From Streptomyces smaragdinus (GTDB lineage Bacteria > Actinomycetota > Actinomycetes > Streptomycetales > Streptomycetaceae): a stretch of DNA of 64,000 nucleotides. The stretch covers positions 1 to 64,000 of the forward strand of contig NZ_WEGJ01000029.1 of NCBI RefSeq assembly GCF_009604385.1, in the 5' to 3' direction. Shown here piece after piece: positions 25,986 through 35,270 of this stretch (its first letter is position 1; the number at the start of each line of letters is the position of its first letter). The notes beneath the pieces are model-generated. The model was not told where the DNA came from. It did no database searches and saw only the letters and a list, made by a program, of their open reading frames with translations. A program made the translations under genes and the position numbers.

Positions 25986-27551
25986 TTACAGCGACATCTT
26001 CTCGTCCGTCTCGAAGAGCCTCTTCTCCGTCTCCGACAGCACCAGCTGCACCGCGTGCGACCCCCCGGTCCGCCCCACCTTCCACAGCGCCCGCCCCCGC
26101 TCGCCGGCCCCCCAGCCGCTGATCAGCTCGCACTCCGCGTCCGTCAGCCCGATGGCCTCCCGGGTGATCCGCAGCGGCTCGTTCGCGTTGTTCAGCGCCT
26201 GGGCGAGCTGGATCCGCGTGTCGCAAGACGCGATCAGCTCCCGGCCGATCGCGGCCGCCTCGGAGTCGGCCGGTCCCACCGCCTCGAAGTCCGCGAGCCG
26301 GTGGGAGCACAGGACCTGGATGAAGCCCTCGCCGCGGGAGAGGCGTAGGTCCGCGTCCACCTTCTTGAGCATGGTGGCGCCGCCGGCGCGCAGCTGGCGC
26401 CAGACTTCGTCGCGGATGACGACTCGGGGTGGTCCGTCGGTGCGGTCGATTGCGGACTGGGCCCAGGAGGAGACGCAGGTCAGGGCCATGGCGACGGTTT
26501 CGTCCTGGGAGCCCTTGAGTGCCGAGACGTCCACTGACTGCACGGGGGCGTTCCAGTCCAGGCCGATGGAGGTCTGCTGGTCGAAGAGGCCGCCGAGGTG
26601 GCCGGAGATCATGGAGCCGAGGGCGGAGCGCAGGGAGACGAGTTGTTCGCGGGCTGTTTGGACGTCGTCGGCGCGTACGCGGAGTTCGTGGGCCATGTCG
26701 TCGGTTGGGTCCTTCAGGACCGCGTGGACCTGCGGGAGCGTGGGCTGGGCCAGGCGGGTGGAGCCGGAGCCGGAGAGTTCGCCGGTGACCTGGCGTACGG
26801 CGACGTCCAGGCCCTCCTCCTCCTGGGAGAGCAGGGTGCGGCGCAGCTGCAGCTCGAGCAGTGCCTTGAGCAGGGTCAGCCGGCGGCGGTGGATTTCCGC
26901 GAGCCGGGCCTTGAGGGCGGCGCGGTCGCGGATGAGGTCGAGGTGCTCGCCCAGCGGGCCCGCGTCCAGGGGGTTGAGGCGGCCGGGCAGGCCGGGGCCC
27001 AGGCGGACCGGGGCGACGCCCAGGTGTTCGCACAGCGTGCGGTACTCGCCCTTGACGTCCCCAGCGACCAGCGTCTTGTGCCCGAAGGCCATCAGCCGGA
27101 AGCACAGAGCCTTCACCGTCGCCGACTTGCCCGAACCGGGCACGCCGGTGATGACGACGTTCGGGTTGGTGACGATCCCCTCCGACACCCACACCGACGG
27201 ATGCGCCGAGAACGCCGTCTGCGTCAGCGTGTTCCACCCGATGTACGCGCCCACCGGCGGCAGTCCGCCGGCGTGCAGGAACGGATACAGCCCCGAAGCC
27301 CGCGCAGTATCCGCCCGGAACACCTCCGCCCGAGGCAGCGATGCTGCCCGCCCCGCATCCGCCGCGTTCCAGCCGCGCCGCGGAGCGACCCGCCGTACCC
27401 CGTCGACCTCCTCCAGCAGCTGCGCCGCCCGCAGCTCCCGCGCCGACGGCACCCGCGGCGCCGGCAGAGAAGAGCCCCGGGAGGACAGCAACTGACCGAC
27501 CTCCGCCCCCTCCAGCCCCGCATCCGCAGCATCCCGCCGCCGCCGGATCAC
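25986..27551 (-). CDS. VirB4-like type IV secretion ATPase
   Basis: 521 residues, start overlapping the upstream stop by 4 bases. Walker A GVPGSGKSATVKAL near residue 140, Walker B region PPRVVIRDEVWRQLRAGG, then QVLCSHRLADFEAV, the layout of VirB4/TraC C-terminal ATPase domains. The usual N-terminal VirB4 domain is absent; it is supplied by the partner gene upstream (SCO6880 family), a split seen in actinobacterial systems. It would power assembly or substrate transfer at the inner membrane. Last gene of a six-gene leftward operon. Confidence 0.85.
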   Translation of the reverse strand: MIRRRRDAADAGLEGAEVGQLLSSRGSSLPAPRVPSARELRAAQLLEEVDGVRRVAPRRGWNAADAGRAASLPRAEVFRADTARASGLYPFLHAGGLPPVGAYIGWNTLTQTAFSAHPSVWVSEGIVTNPNVVITGVPGSGKSATVKALCFRLMAFGHKTLVAGDVKGEYRTLCEHLGVAPVRLGPGLPGRLNPLDAGPLGEHLDLIRDRAALKARLAEIHRRRLTLLKALLELQLRRTLLSQEEEGLDVAVRQVTGELSGSGSTRLAQPTLPQVHAVLKDPTDDMAHELRVRADDVQTAREQLVSLRSALGSMISGHLGGLFDQQTSIGLDWNAPVQSVDVSALKGSQDETVAMALTCVSSWAQSAIDRTDGPPRVVIRDEVWRQLRAGGATMLKKVDADLRLSRGEGFIQVLCSHRLADFEAVGPADSEAAAIGRELIASCDTRIQLAQALNNANEPLRITREAIGLTDAECELISGWGAGERGRALWKVGRTGGSHAVQLVLSETEKRLFETDEKMSL

Positions 27552-29080
27552 AGCCCCACCCGCTGCTCAGGCAGCCCCTGCCCCAACGGCAGTGCCGCCG
27601 CCGCGAACACCACGTCCTGCGTCCCGTACGCCCGCCGCAGCTCCAGCCCCGCGTCCGACGCGTCCGCCTGCAGCTCCGCGCACGCCGTCTCCAGCTCCGC
27701 GCGGTCCGTCACCGTCACCGCGATCATCATCGTCAGCCGCACCACCCCGTGCCCCGCCGCCCGCGCCCTGTCCTGCGACGACGCGGTGGCGGCCTCACGC
27801 CGCTCGTCCTCCGACTCCGACTTGCCCGTCTTCGCCCGCAGCGCGCGCGCCGACTGACGTTTCGTCTTCTCCCGCGCCAGCTCCCGCCGCGCACGCGACG
27901 GCGCCAGCGGCTCGTAAATCATCGACAGGGAACGGCGCGCCGACTGCCGCGGCCGCAGCAACGGCTGCAGCACCGTCGCGTACACCTCCGAATACGGCAG
28001 ACCCCGTACCTGATAGCACGCGGTGTACGCCCCGTCGTGCTCGTAGAACCGGCGGTGCGTCTCCGCGAACGCCGGCCCCGCGAGTTCCGGCGCCACCCCG
28101 GGCGTCGTGCCCCGGTAGCCGTCGACGCCCTCGGCGCGGGCCTTGCGTTCGGCGATCATCAGCTGGGCGTCCGGGTCGAAGGCGGTACGGATCGCCGCCG
28201 CGACCCCGCGCGGCGTCAGCCACTCCTGCACCATCACCCCGGCCGACGACAGCCCGCCGATACGGGCGTTGAGCTCCCGCACCAGCACCGCCGCCGCCCC
28301 CCGCTGCCCGCCGCCGGCGCCGCGGATCGCCAGGCGAGCCCTGGCCGCCGACAGCGTGACGGACACATACGTCTCGCGGACCGTCGCCGACGGCCCGGCC
28401 GTCAGCATCAGCTCCCCCAGCACCTGCACCGCCGCGTCCGGGGCGTCCTCCGCCAGGTGACGGTAGTTCCACGCACGCAGCGCCTCCCCGTCGTCCGGCA
28501 GCGAGCGCTGGTGCACCGCGATCCGCGTGACCGGCGAATCCTCCTTGCAGTGCGCCCGCAGCCACGACGCCCACGCCGCGACCCGCGCGTTCTGCGCGGC
28601 GGTGTCGATCAGCGCCAGCCCCGGGAACGCCACCCGGGCGACCGCCGTGTACGTACCGGCCAGGGGGTCGTACACCACGCCCAGCGTGCCGCCCATCCCG
28701 TCCGGGGCGTCCAGGATCCGCAGCCGGGCCAGGACACCGGGGAGGTCCATGGGCTGGCGGCCGGAGGAGGTGCGGGGGGCGAAGGCCCCGGAGACGAAAC
28801 GGTTCTTGCCTGTGGCCACGGCGATCTGATGCCTCACTTCCAGGAGGATCCACTCCTCCGCGCTCAGCCCCTGGACCCGCCCGTACGCGAGGAGGAGCAG
28901 CAGCACGGCGAGCGGCTCGAAGATGAGCGCGGCGGCGAAGCTGCGCTGGTAGACGGGGAGGAGGGAGGCCCCGCACGCGGCGGCGACCAGGGCGAAGCCG
29001 ACGCCCGACAGGCTCCCCATGTAGCCGGAGCGTTCGGACTGCCAGCCCGAGTACGTCGCGGGAGTCACTTCGTACGACAC
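27548..29080 (-). CDS. SCO6880-family type IV secretion membrane protein
   Basis: 510 residues. Two hydrophobic helices near the N-terminus (GVGFALVAAACGASLLPVYQ and FEPLAVLLLLLAYGR), then a long cytoplasmic part with LGVVYDPLAGTYTAVARVAF. It matches the SCO6880 family, in which a VirB3/PrgI-like membrane segment is joined to a VirB4 N-terminal-like domain. A basic region near residue 400 (REKTKRQSARALRAKTGKSE) is probably exposed. Overlaps the ATPase gene by 4 bases, so the two are translated together. Confidence 0.83.
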   Translation of the reverse strand: MSYEVTPATYSGWQSERSGYMGSLSGVGFALVAAACGASLLPVYQRSFAAALIFEPLAVLLLLLAYGRVQGLSAEEWILLEVRHQIAVATGKNRFVSGAFAPRTSSGRQPMDLPGVLARLRILDAPDGMGGTLGVVYDPLAGTYTAVARVAFPGLALIDTAAQNARVAAWASWLRAHCKEDSPVTRIAVHQRSLPDDGEALRAWNYRHLAEDAPDAAVQVLGELMLTAGPSATVRETYVSVTLSAARARLAIRGAGGGQRGAAAVLVRELNARIGGLSSAGVMVQEWLTPRGVAAAIRTAFDPDAQLMIAERKARAEGVDGYRGTTPGVAPELAGPAFAETHRRFYEHDGAYTACYQVRGLPYSEVYATVLQPLLRPRQSARRSLSMIYEPLAPSRARRELAREKTKRQSARALRAKTGKSESEDERREAATASSQDRARAAGHGVVRLTMMIAVTVTDRAELETACAELQADASDAGLELRRAYGTQDVVFAAAALPLGQGLPEQRVGL

Positions 29081-29084
29081 GGGG

Positions 29085-30869
29085 CTACTCCCCTTCTTCC
29101 GGCACGGTCGGCCGGGGTGCTTCGGTCTCGCCCGGCGGCGGAGGAGGGGCCGCCGGCTTGTGCTCCCCCGGGGTTCGGCGGGGTGGGATGACCACGCTGC
29201 GGCCCAGGTGCTCGCGCGGGCCGAGGCCGGCGTGGGCGGCGGTGTTGGCCATGGTCCCGGCCAGCGCGTCGGTGCCGGCGTTCGCCAGCTGCAGCCCGAC
29301 GCCCACCGAGCCGCCGACCCGGGCGGCGAACGAACCGCCGTGGGCCCGCCCGGACATCCGCGCTCGCCAGAAGCCGTCGTTGCCGCCGCCGGGCGCGGGG
29401 GCGTCGGACTCGAGCGCCTGCGTGTAGCCCGTACCGCCGCCGACGGCTCCCGCGCCGGAGGGGAGGGCGCGCTGGCCGCCGTACATCGAGGAGATGGACG
29501 AGCCGAGCGAGGAGAACATCCCCGACGCGGCGGACTGGCCGTCGCCGTTCGTCGTGAACGTCATGTACGTCGCCACCACCGGCCAGGCGAAGGCGGCGAG
29601 CAGGAAGCACACCAGGCCGACGAGGACGTTCTTGACGCCTTTGCCGTCGGTCATCGCGGTGAAGCCGATCGCGAAGCACAGCGTGATCACCGGCTTGGTC
29701 AGGATCAGCGCGATCAGCGCGTCCCGGGCGCGCGGCCACCAGCTGCGGGTGGCGTCCATCAGCTCGCCGGACAGCACGACCGGCATCACCACCACCGTGA
29801 TCATGATGGCGGCCTGGCGGACCATCATCTCCAGCCAGAGGGCGCAGATGCAGATGATGCAGATGATCCCTACGACGATGACGAACGCGACGCCGTTGGC
29901 CACCACGCCGCCGCCGGTGACCAGCGCGCCGGCTGCCGCGGTGCCGCCGCCGGTGGCGACGAGGCCCGCGAAGAGCTGGCCCAGTTGCTGCTTCATCGCT
30001 GCTGCCGGGTCGCCGCCGTTGCCCTCGAAGGACATCGTGATCAGGGCGTCGGAGAGCTCGTCCGTCCAGTACAGGAAGGTCTGGACGGCCAGGATGTACA
30101 CCGACAGGACGGCCGCGTACTTCAGCAGGCCGATGACGCCGATGGCGACCGGGGCGCCCTGCTGGGTCAGCGCGGCCTTGCCGAACTGCAGGAGCAGAAG
30201 GAAGCAGGCGATCACCGCGGAGAGGCCGGTCATGATGCTCAGGACGCGACCGATGCCGGTCTGCTCGAGGTTGACGGTGGAGACCTCGGCGAACTCGTCG
30301 GCGAACTGGCGCAGGAGCCAGACGACGCCCTCGCCGATGTACTGGGCGGCCTTGCCCAGGCCGTCCGAGACGAGCTGCGCCGCACCGGCCTCAATCCAGT
30401 CCTTCACGCCGGGGCGGGGTTCGGGGTGCTTGTACGTGCCTTCGGTCAGGCACAGCTTGAACGACCTGCCGGACTTCACACACTTGGTGAGGAAGGCGTT
30501 GAGCTCGTTGAAGTTCTTCCTGGACGCGGCCTTCTCACGCCATGCCTCCAGCGCCCCACGCTCAAAGCGCTTCTGACTCTCTTTCGAGCAGTTCTTCGCC
30601 GCGGTGCCGTCTGCCGCCTCACAGATGCCGACGATCTTCCTGGGGTCCGGGCTGTGAGCGCCGTTGAACCTGCAGTTGTCGGCCTCGCCCAGGATGCACC
30701 AGCGGCCCTGGCCGTCGATCCCGGCCGACTGCCCGCCTTTCGCCCATTCGGCGGGCGGCTCTTTCGGCGGACCGTAGCTGGCGTGCGTATCGGGGTTGTC
30801 CGCCCACGTGACTGGAAGCGCCGTGCCGGTGAGCAGCACGGCGGCCAGCAGCATCACCAGCCACCTCAT
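29085..30869 (-). CDS. VirB6/TrbL-like polytopic membrane protein
   Basis: 594 residues from the ATG at 30869. Signal peptide (MRWLVMLLAAVLLTGTALPV), an extracytoplasmic Cys-containing region of about 150 residues, then several long hydrophobic helices between residues 200 and 430 (for example VIACFLLLLQFGKAAL, FVIVVGIICIICICALWLEM, VVMPVVLSGELMDATRSWWP). The C-terminal 150 residues are Gly/Pro/Ala-rich and disordered. This is the arrangement of TrbL/VirB6-type channel proteins. 4 bases separate it from the SCO6880 gene. Confidence 0.78.
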   Translation of the reverse strand: MRWLVMLLAAVLLTGTALPVTWADNPDTHASYGPPKEPPAEWAKGGQSAGIDGQGRWCILGEADNCRFNGAHSPDPRKIVGICEAADGTAAKNCSKESQKRFERGALEAWREKAASRKNFNELNAFLTKCVKSGRSFKLCLTEGTYKHPEPRPGVKDWIEAGAAQLVSDGLGKAAQYIGEGVVWLLRQFADEFAEVSTVNLEQTGIGRVLSIMTGLSAVIACFLLLLQFGKAALTQQGAPVAIGVIGLLKYAAVLSVYILAVQTFLYWTDELSDALITMSFEGNGGDPAAAMKQQLGQLFAGLVATGGGTAAAGALVTGGGVVANGVAFVIVVGIICIICICALWLEMMVRQAAIMITVVVMPVVLSGELMDATRSWWPRARDALIALILTKPVITLCFAIGFTAMTDGKGVKNVLVGLVCFLLAAFAWPVVATYMTFTTNGDGQSAASGMFSSLGSSISSMYGGQRALPSGAGAVGGGTGYTQALESDAPAPGGGNDGFWRARMSGRAHGGSFAARVGGSVGVGLQLANAGTDALAGTMANTAAHAGLGPREHLGRSVVIPPRRTPGEHKPAAPPPPPGETEAPRPTVPEEGE

Positions 30870-30879
30870 GCAGCTGCGG

Positions 30880-31641
30880 CTATCCAGCACGCAGCACCTG
30901 CATCCAGCCGTCATTCCAGGCGTACGGCGAGTTGGGGAAGTAGCTCAGGGGGTACGTGCCCCGCTTCACCCAGCCCGGGGCGGTGGTGGTCTTCCAGTCG
31001 CCTTCTTCCCACTTCACGATGACCTGGTCGGTCTCGTCGCGTAGCGGTTCGTCGCCGTAGGACCCGTCCGGCATCTGGGAGTAGAGGTCGTAGTTGAGCC
31101 AGACCTGGACCACGTCCCCGATGTCGTCGAGCGTCTTGCCGCGGATCGCGTTGACGACCGTGATGACCCTGAAGCCCGGCGGAGGGCCGCCGGATGGGGG
31201 CCACCCGACAGATTCACGCAGGCTGCGGACCTCGGAGATTTTCCGATCGATGTCGTTGAGGGAGTCGTGGGCGGTGGTGGCTTCCAGCTGACGCCGGGCG
31301 GCCACATCGTCCAGGAAGGCGTACTCCTCCCACCGGATCACCGCGGCGGAGGCCGCCCCGACGGAGGTGTGCGGGAAGCCGACGGACGCACCGTCTTCCT
31401 GTCCTGACGGCTCCACCAGCTTCAATGGCTTGGCCCGCTCGGGTGTCATCGCCATCTGGGTGCCCGTTGCTCGAGGGGTCTTCGGCCGCGAGTCCGCCGC
31501 CCGCACCGGCGCCGGCCCGCTCCCACCGCCGTCGTCGAAGGCCAGAGATCCCACAACGATCCCGCCCCCGACCAGCCCAGCCGCCCCCAGCCCGAGCAGC
31601 ACCAGCACGAGCCGAGCCCGCCGCCTCGCCCGCCCCGCCAT
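30880..31641 (-). CDS. Bitopic membrane protein, VirB8-like candidate
   Basis: 253 residues from the ATG at 31641, which shares one base with the upstream stop (TGATG). A basic N-terminus and one transmembrane helix (LVLVLLGLGAAGLVGGGIVV) are followed by a Pro/Ser linker and a C-terminal domain of about 170 residues (VIRWEEYAFLDDVAARRQLE, FRVITVVNAIRGKTLDDIGD, VWLNYDLYSQ, VIVKWEEGDWKTT). One helix plus a compact extracytoplasmic domain fits VirB8/TcpC-type core components with an NTF2-like fold. This is inferred from architecture and position, not a sequence match. Confidence 0.6.
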   Translation of the reverse strand: MAGRARRRARLVLVLLGLGAAGLVGGGIVVGSLAFDDGGGSGPAPVRAADSRPKTPRATGTQMAMTPERAKPLKLVEPSGQEDGASVGFPHTSVGAASAAVIRWEEYAFLDDVAARRQLEATTAHDSLNDIDRKISEVRSLRESVGWPPSGGPPPGFRVITVVNAIRGKTLDDIGDVVQVWLNYDLYSQMPDGSYGDEPLRDETDQVIVKWEEGDWKTTTAPGWVKRGTYPLSYFPNSPYAWNDGWMQVLRAG

Positions 31642-31964
31642 CAGCTGCCCCCCGCCGACTTGACCGCGGCGTTGTACACGAGCAGCACCATCGCCGACGC
31701 CACTCCAATCCCTCCGGCGCCGATCAGCGACCACTTGATCGCCATCTTCCCCCGCGCCGCCACCCCGTCCCGCTGAGTGTTCTCACCCCACGCGGCCATC
31801 CCCCACCCGGTCAGCGACCCCAGCACGGCGGCCGCCAGCCCGAGCCCGGAAGCCCACCCCAGAACAGTGGAGGTCAACGGCTTCAGCGGAGCAGGCACCT
31901 GCGGGTCGTAATCCGGGATCGGCCCGGCGATGAGCGCGGCCAGCTGCTCGGTCAGGAACGTCAT
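31641..31964 (-). CDS. Small two-helix membrane protein of the secretion operon
   Basis: 107 residues, start overlapping the ParA-like gene by 4 bases. Two hydrophobic segments: VLGWASGLGLAAAVLGSLTG and WSLIGAGGIGVASAMVLLVY, joined by a short polar loop. Size and topology fit the VirB2/TrbC pilin or another small pore component of type IV systems. No sequence signature proves this. Confidence 0.62.
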   Translation of the reverse strand: MTFLTEQLAALIAGPIPDYDPQVPAPLKPLTSTVLGWASGLGLAAAVLGSLTGWGMAAWGENTQRDGVAARGKMAIKWSLIGAGGIGVASAMVLLVYNAAVKSAGGS

Positions 31965-32938
31965 ACGGACACCTCTTCCTCAACAGCGGGAACACCGGCC
32001 ATCGGCGCCGGCCGGGGCGCGGCAGGCAGCGGATCCCCGAAGGACTCGCGCGCGGCGCCCATCACCGCGCCCGCCAGCGCCGCGGCGGCGCGCCGGGTAC
32101 GGGCCTTGAGCCGTTCCATCTCGCGCAGCCCGTAAGCCCGCACATGCGGATCGAACGGCACCTCGACCACCGCGGCGACCCGCGGCTCGAGCATCGTGAC
32201 CGCCGCCTTCACCGGCGCCGGGGCGGCACCGGGCGCGGCCGAGACCACGGCGACAGTCATCCGCGCCACCGGCAGCCCCTCGGCGGAGGCGGCCATGAGC
32301 GCGCCCTGCACCAGCTGCGCCCCGTCGGTGGTGGCGGGCATGCAGAGCACCGGCAGCGCACACGGCAGCCCGCACCACCGGGAGGTGACTCCCGCCGTAC
32401 GGGTACTGCGCGCGAACACCACCTCGTCGGCCACCGCGTACGACGTGTCGGCGACCGCCACCTGCCAGCCACCCGCGGCGGCCAGCTGATACCAGGCCCA
32501 CGGATCCTCCGGCAGCGACAGCGGCGCCGACCCCCAGGCCTGATGATCGGTCAGCACCGCGAAGTCGGCGCCGTCCAGACCCGTACACCTCGAGGAGGCG
32601 GCGACGACCTGCGCCCCCGAGGCCGCCCGCTGCGGCGGGATCGCCACCAGCCCGCCGCCGGGCGCGGCGGCCCAGTTCGGCCACGGGGACGACCAGCGCA
32701 GCCCCGTGTCGAGCACCACCGCGGACCCGTACGAGGCCAGCCCCGCGCCGAGCAGCCCCGCCACCACCGACCGCCCGCAGCCACCGGCCGGCCCGAGGAC
32801 CGGAACGAACACGCGCGCACCGTCCGCCAGCCGACCGTCCGGCTCGTCCTTTCTCGCCACAACGCCCCCGAAAAAACCGTCGCGTACAGGGAGGGCAGGC
32901 GATTCGACGGCGGTCGCGTACACACGAGAAGCGGTCAA
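31961..32938 (-). CDS. ParA/MinD-like P-loop protein of the secretion operon
   Basis: 325 residues from a TTG at 32938; GTG at 32926 or 32860 are possible starts. The segment FVPVLGPAGGCGRSVVAGLL is a deviant Walker A in the position of ParA/MinD proteins (Lys replaced), followed by YGSAVVLDTGLRWSSPWP. Homologs head SCO6880-type operons. The missing Walker lysines suggest weak or no ATPase activity. The Ala/Pro-rich C-terminal part is helical (GLREMERLKARTRRAAAALA). Role possibly in positioning the secretion complex. Confidence 0.62.
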   Translation of the reverse strand: MTASRVYATAVESPALPVRDGFFGGVVARKDEPDGRLADGARVFVPVLGPAGGCGRSVVAGLLGAGLASYGSAVVLDTGLRWSSPWPNWAAAPGGGLVAIPPQRAASGAQVVAASSRCTGLDGADFAVLTDHQAWGSAPLSLPEDPWAWYQLAAAGGWQVAVADTSYAVADEVVFARSTRTAGVTSRWCGLPCALPVLCMPATTDGAQLVQGALMAASAEGLPVARMTVAVVSAAPGAAPAPVKAAVTMLEPRVAAVVEVPFDPHVRAYGLREMERLKARTRRAAAALAGAVMGAARESFGDPLPAAPRPAPMAGVPAVEEEVSV

Positions 32939-33101
32939 GAAGACTGCCTGACCGGCCTAACGTGCCCACCCGCCGACAAGGCACGTCCCACGACCGGGTG
33001 ATCCCTCGCTCGCATTAACGCGACCGCCGCACGGAGACACCTGGGCGAGAATGGTCCACCCCCGGACAAAACTCCCGGGACCGGCATAGGAGGAGGCGGC
33101 A

Positions 33102-34175
33102 CTGAAAATCGGACGCTGGCTGGCCCTGGGCGCCGCCGCCACATCCGCCCCCCTGGCACTGGGCCTCGGCCTGATCATCCTCGTCATGGCAGTCGACGAG
33201 GACCGCCCCGCCTACGCGACAGGCGCCCTACGCATCGGCCCCGACGCCGTCCCACCCCGCTACGCCACCCTGATCATCGAAGCGGCCGCAGCCTGCGACC
33301 AGGGCCTGCCCGCCCCCGTACTGGCCGCGCAGATCTACCACGAGTCCCACTGGAACCCCACCGCCCAATCCCCCGCCGGCGCCCAGGGAGTCTCCCAGTT
33401 CATGCCCACCACCTGGCGCTCCTCCGGCTACGACGCCAACGCCGACGGCCGCACGGACATCCACGACCCGGCCGACGCCATCCCCTCCCAGGCCCGCATG
33501 ATGTGCAAGCTCCTCAGAACGGCGAAACGCCACCCGCACTACAACGGCTCCCCCATCGAACTGGCCCTCGCCGCCTACAACGCCGGCTGGGGCCGAGTCA
33601 CCCAATTCCACGGCGTCCCCCCGCCGTCCTTCGCGAACGGCGAGACGTACAACTACGTACGCAACATCCTGACCACATCCCGCCGCTTCACCACCACAGC
33701 CCCAGCCGGCGAGGCCGCCCTCCCATCCGGCTTCACCCTCCCCACAAACGCCCCCACCCCAGTCCGCACCGCGATCGCGTGGGCCCTACAACAACGCGGC
33801 GGCCCCTACCACCTCGGCGGCGACTGCACCAACGCCCTCGGCACCGACCCCGCCCACTGGTGCGACTGCTCCTCCCTGATGCAGCAGGCGTACCACCACG
33901 CCGGCATCACCATCCCGCGCACCACATACGACCAGGTCAACACCGGCACCACAGTTGCCCTCGACGCCCCCAAACCCGGCGACCTGATCTTCAACCCCGG
34001 CTCAGACGGCTCCGACTCCCGCCCCGGCCACGTCGGCATGTACATCGGCGAGGACCTGGTCCTGGAGGCCCCACGCACGGGCCTCAAGACGCGCCTGGTC
34101 AGCTACACGAGCTGGCGCACGTCAACCACCCCCACGACCCGGGTGACGGCGATCCGCCGCATCGTCACCTGGTAA
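33102..34175 (+). CDS. Lytic transglycosylase - NlpC/P60 cell-wall hydrolase (CTG start)
   Basis: 357 residues if started at the CTG at 33102, which has AGGAGGAGGCGG just upstream and opens a signal-anchor (RWLALGAAATSAPLALGLGL then IILVMA). The first ATG is at 33186, inside the membrane segment. The first domain is a soluble lytic transglycosylase-like fold (Glu in QIYHESHWNPTAQSPAGAQG, then VSQFMPTTW and LALAAYNAGWGRVTQF). The second is NlpC/P60 with Cys in HWCDCSSLMQQAY and His in RPGHVGMYIGEDLV. Such bifunctional enzymes open peptidoglycan for type IV secretion (VirB1-like). Divergent from the secretion operon. Confidence 0.9.
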   Translation: MKIGRWLALGAAATSAPLALGLGLIILVMAVDEDRPAYATGALRIGPDAVPPRYATLIIEAAAACDQGLPAPVLAAQIYHESHWNPTAQSPAGAQGVSQFMPTTWRSSGYDANADGRTDIHDPADAIPSQARMMCKLLRTAKRHPHYNGSPIELALAAYNAGWGRVTQFHGVPPPSFANGETYNYVRNILTTSRRFTTTAPAGEAALPSGFTLPTNAPTPVRTAIAWALQQRGGPYHLGGDCTNALGTDPAHWCDCSSLMQQAYHHAGITIPRTTYDQVNTGTTVALDAPKPGDLIFNPGSDGSDSRPGHVGMYIGEDLVLEAPRTGLKTRLVSYTSWRTSTTPTTRVTAIRRIVTW

Positions 34176-34194
34176 CCCACCCCGCGAGGCCCCC

Positions 34195-34737
34195 ATGACC
34201 GACCAGCTCTACCGCCCCTGGGGCACCGTCACCCCCGACTTCTGGCTCAACACCACACCCGACGACGAGCCCGACCCGGGCGCCATCCCACCCGCGTACG
34301 CGGAACGCATCACGACGCTGATCGCCCTGTACGAGTCCAAGGACCCGGAATCCCTGATCCGCGCCGCCGCCGAAGCCGACGCCCTCGACCACGACCTCAC
34401 CGTCGAGTACGGCGCGGACCACCTCTTCACCCTCCAGCTCCGCGACCTACGCGGCTGGCTCTGCCACCTCACCGGCCAGCACGCCGCAGGCGTCCACTGG
34501 TGCCTCCACACCCTGCGGGCCCACATCCGAGTCCGCGGCGCCGGCCACCGCCTCGCCGCCGACCAGGCCCGCCGTACGTGCCAGATCTGGCGGTACGTCA
34601 CCGACCTTGCTGAGGCCCGTAGCACCGGCGAAATGCTGCTGCCCCTACTGGAGGACGTGCTCGGCACCGACAGCACCGAGGCTCGCGCGGTCCGGATTGT
34701 CCTGGGCCGGATCGGTGCCAGGCCGCCGGCGAGCTGA
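34195..34737 (+). CDS. Hypothetical helical protein
   Basis: 180 residues, ATG 19 bases after the hydrolase stop, so probably in the same transcript. Mostly helical with short TPR-like pairs (AERITTLIALYESKDPESLI, LRDLRGWLCHLTGQHAAGVH, DQARRTCQIWRYVTDLAEAR). No catalytic motif or membrane span. Similar proteins are found next to NlpC/P60 genes in actinobacterial conjugative elements. Function unknown. Confidence 0.68.
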   Translation: MTDQLYRPWGTVTPDFWLNTTPDDEPDPGAIPPAYAERITTLIALYESKDPESLIRAAAEADALDHDLTVEYGADHLFTLQLRDLRGWLCHLTGQHAAGVHWCLHTLRAHIRVRGAGHRLAADQARRTCQIWRYVTDLAEARSTGEMLLPLLEDVLGTDSTEARAVRIVLGRIGARPPAS

Positions 34738-34815
34738 ACCGTTCCTGCGTACTTGATCTCTGCCGCGATTGCGCTCTACGGTCGGTCGAACCACGTCTTC
34801 CTGCCGGAAGTGTTC

Positions 34816-35238
34816 ATGCCTCGCCGATCGCCGGGCGAGATCAGAGCGCAGCTCCTGCGACGCCGAACGCGGCACCAGCGGGCACCTGTGATCCGCGGCC
34901 TGTCCACGTCGGCGAAGAGGCAGATCGCCGTTTTCGAGAGGGAGCACGGCCTCCCCGCAGGAGAGGTGGCGCACGCGTTCCGCCGTTGGAATGCGAATGC
35001 GAAACGGCCGTACGAAGACGTCGACCGGTTCTACGAGCGCGATGACACAGACCTCCGCATCAACGACTACCACGTCCGTACCCTGCTGGAGATCACAATC
35101 CATGCCCTGAGGCGCAGGGCGCGGAGGGAACTGAGCGCAGCCATCGGTCCCGCAGACGGACGGTTCCTCGACCGCTCGCTGAACAATCCCTTCGCGCCCC
35201 GAGACCTCCCTTGGTGGCTGCGTCGGATCGGCGTCTGA
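34816..35238 (+). CDS. Hypothetical basic protein
   Basis: 140 residues from the ATG at 34816 (GGAAG 7 bases upstream); an alternative ATT-region start gives 21 more residues with less support. Basic and Arg-rich (RRTRHQRAPVIRGL, ALRRRARRELSAAIG), with EVAHAFRRWNANAKRPYEDV in the middle. A promoter-like TTGATC lies near 34754. No family recognised. Confidence 0.6.
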   Translation: MPRRSPGEIRAQLLRRRTRHQRAPVIRGLSTSAKRQIAVFEREHGLPAGEVAHAFRRWNANAKRPYEDVDRFYERDDTDLRINDYHVRTLLEITIHALRRRARRELSAAIGPADGRFLDRSLNNPFAPRDLPWWLRRIGV

Positions 35239-35270
35239 ATCCTCGGAATGGCCTGGCACAGTGTCCGGTC

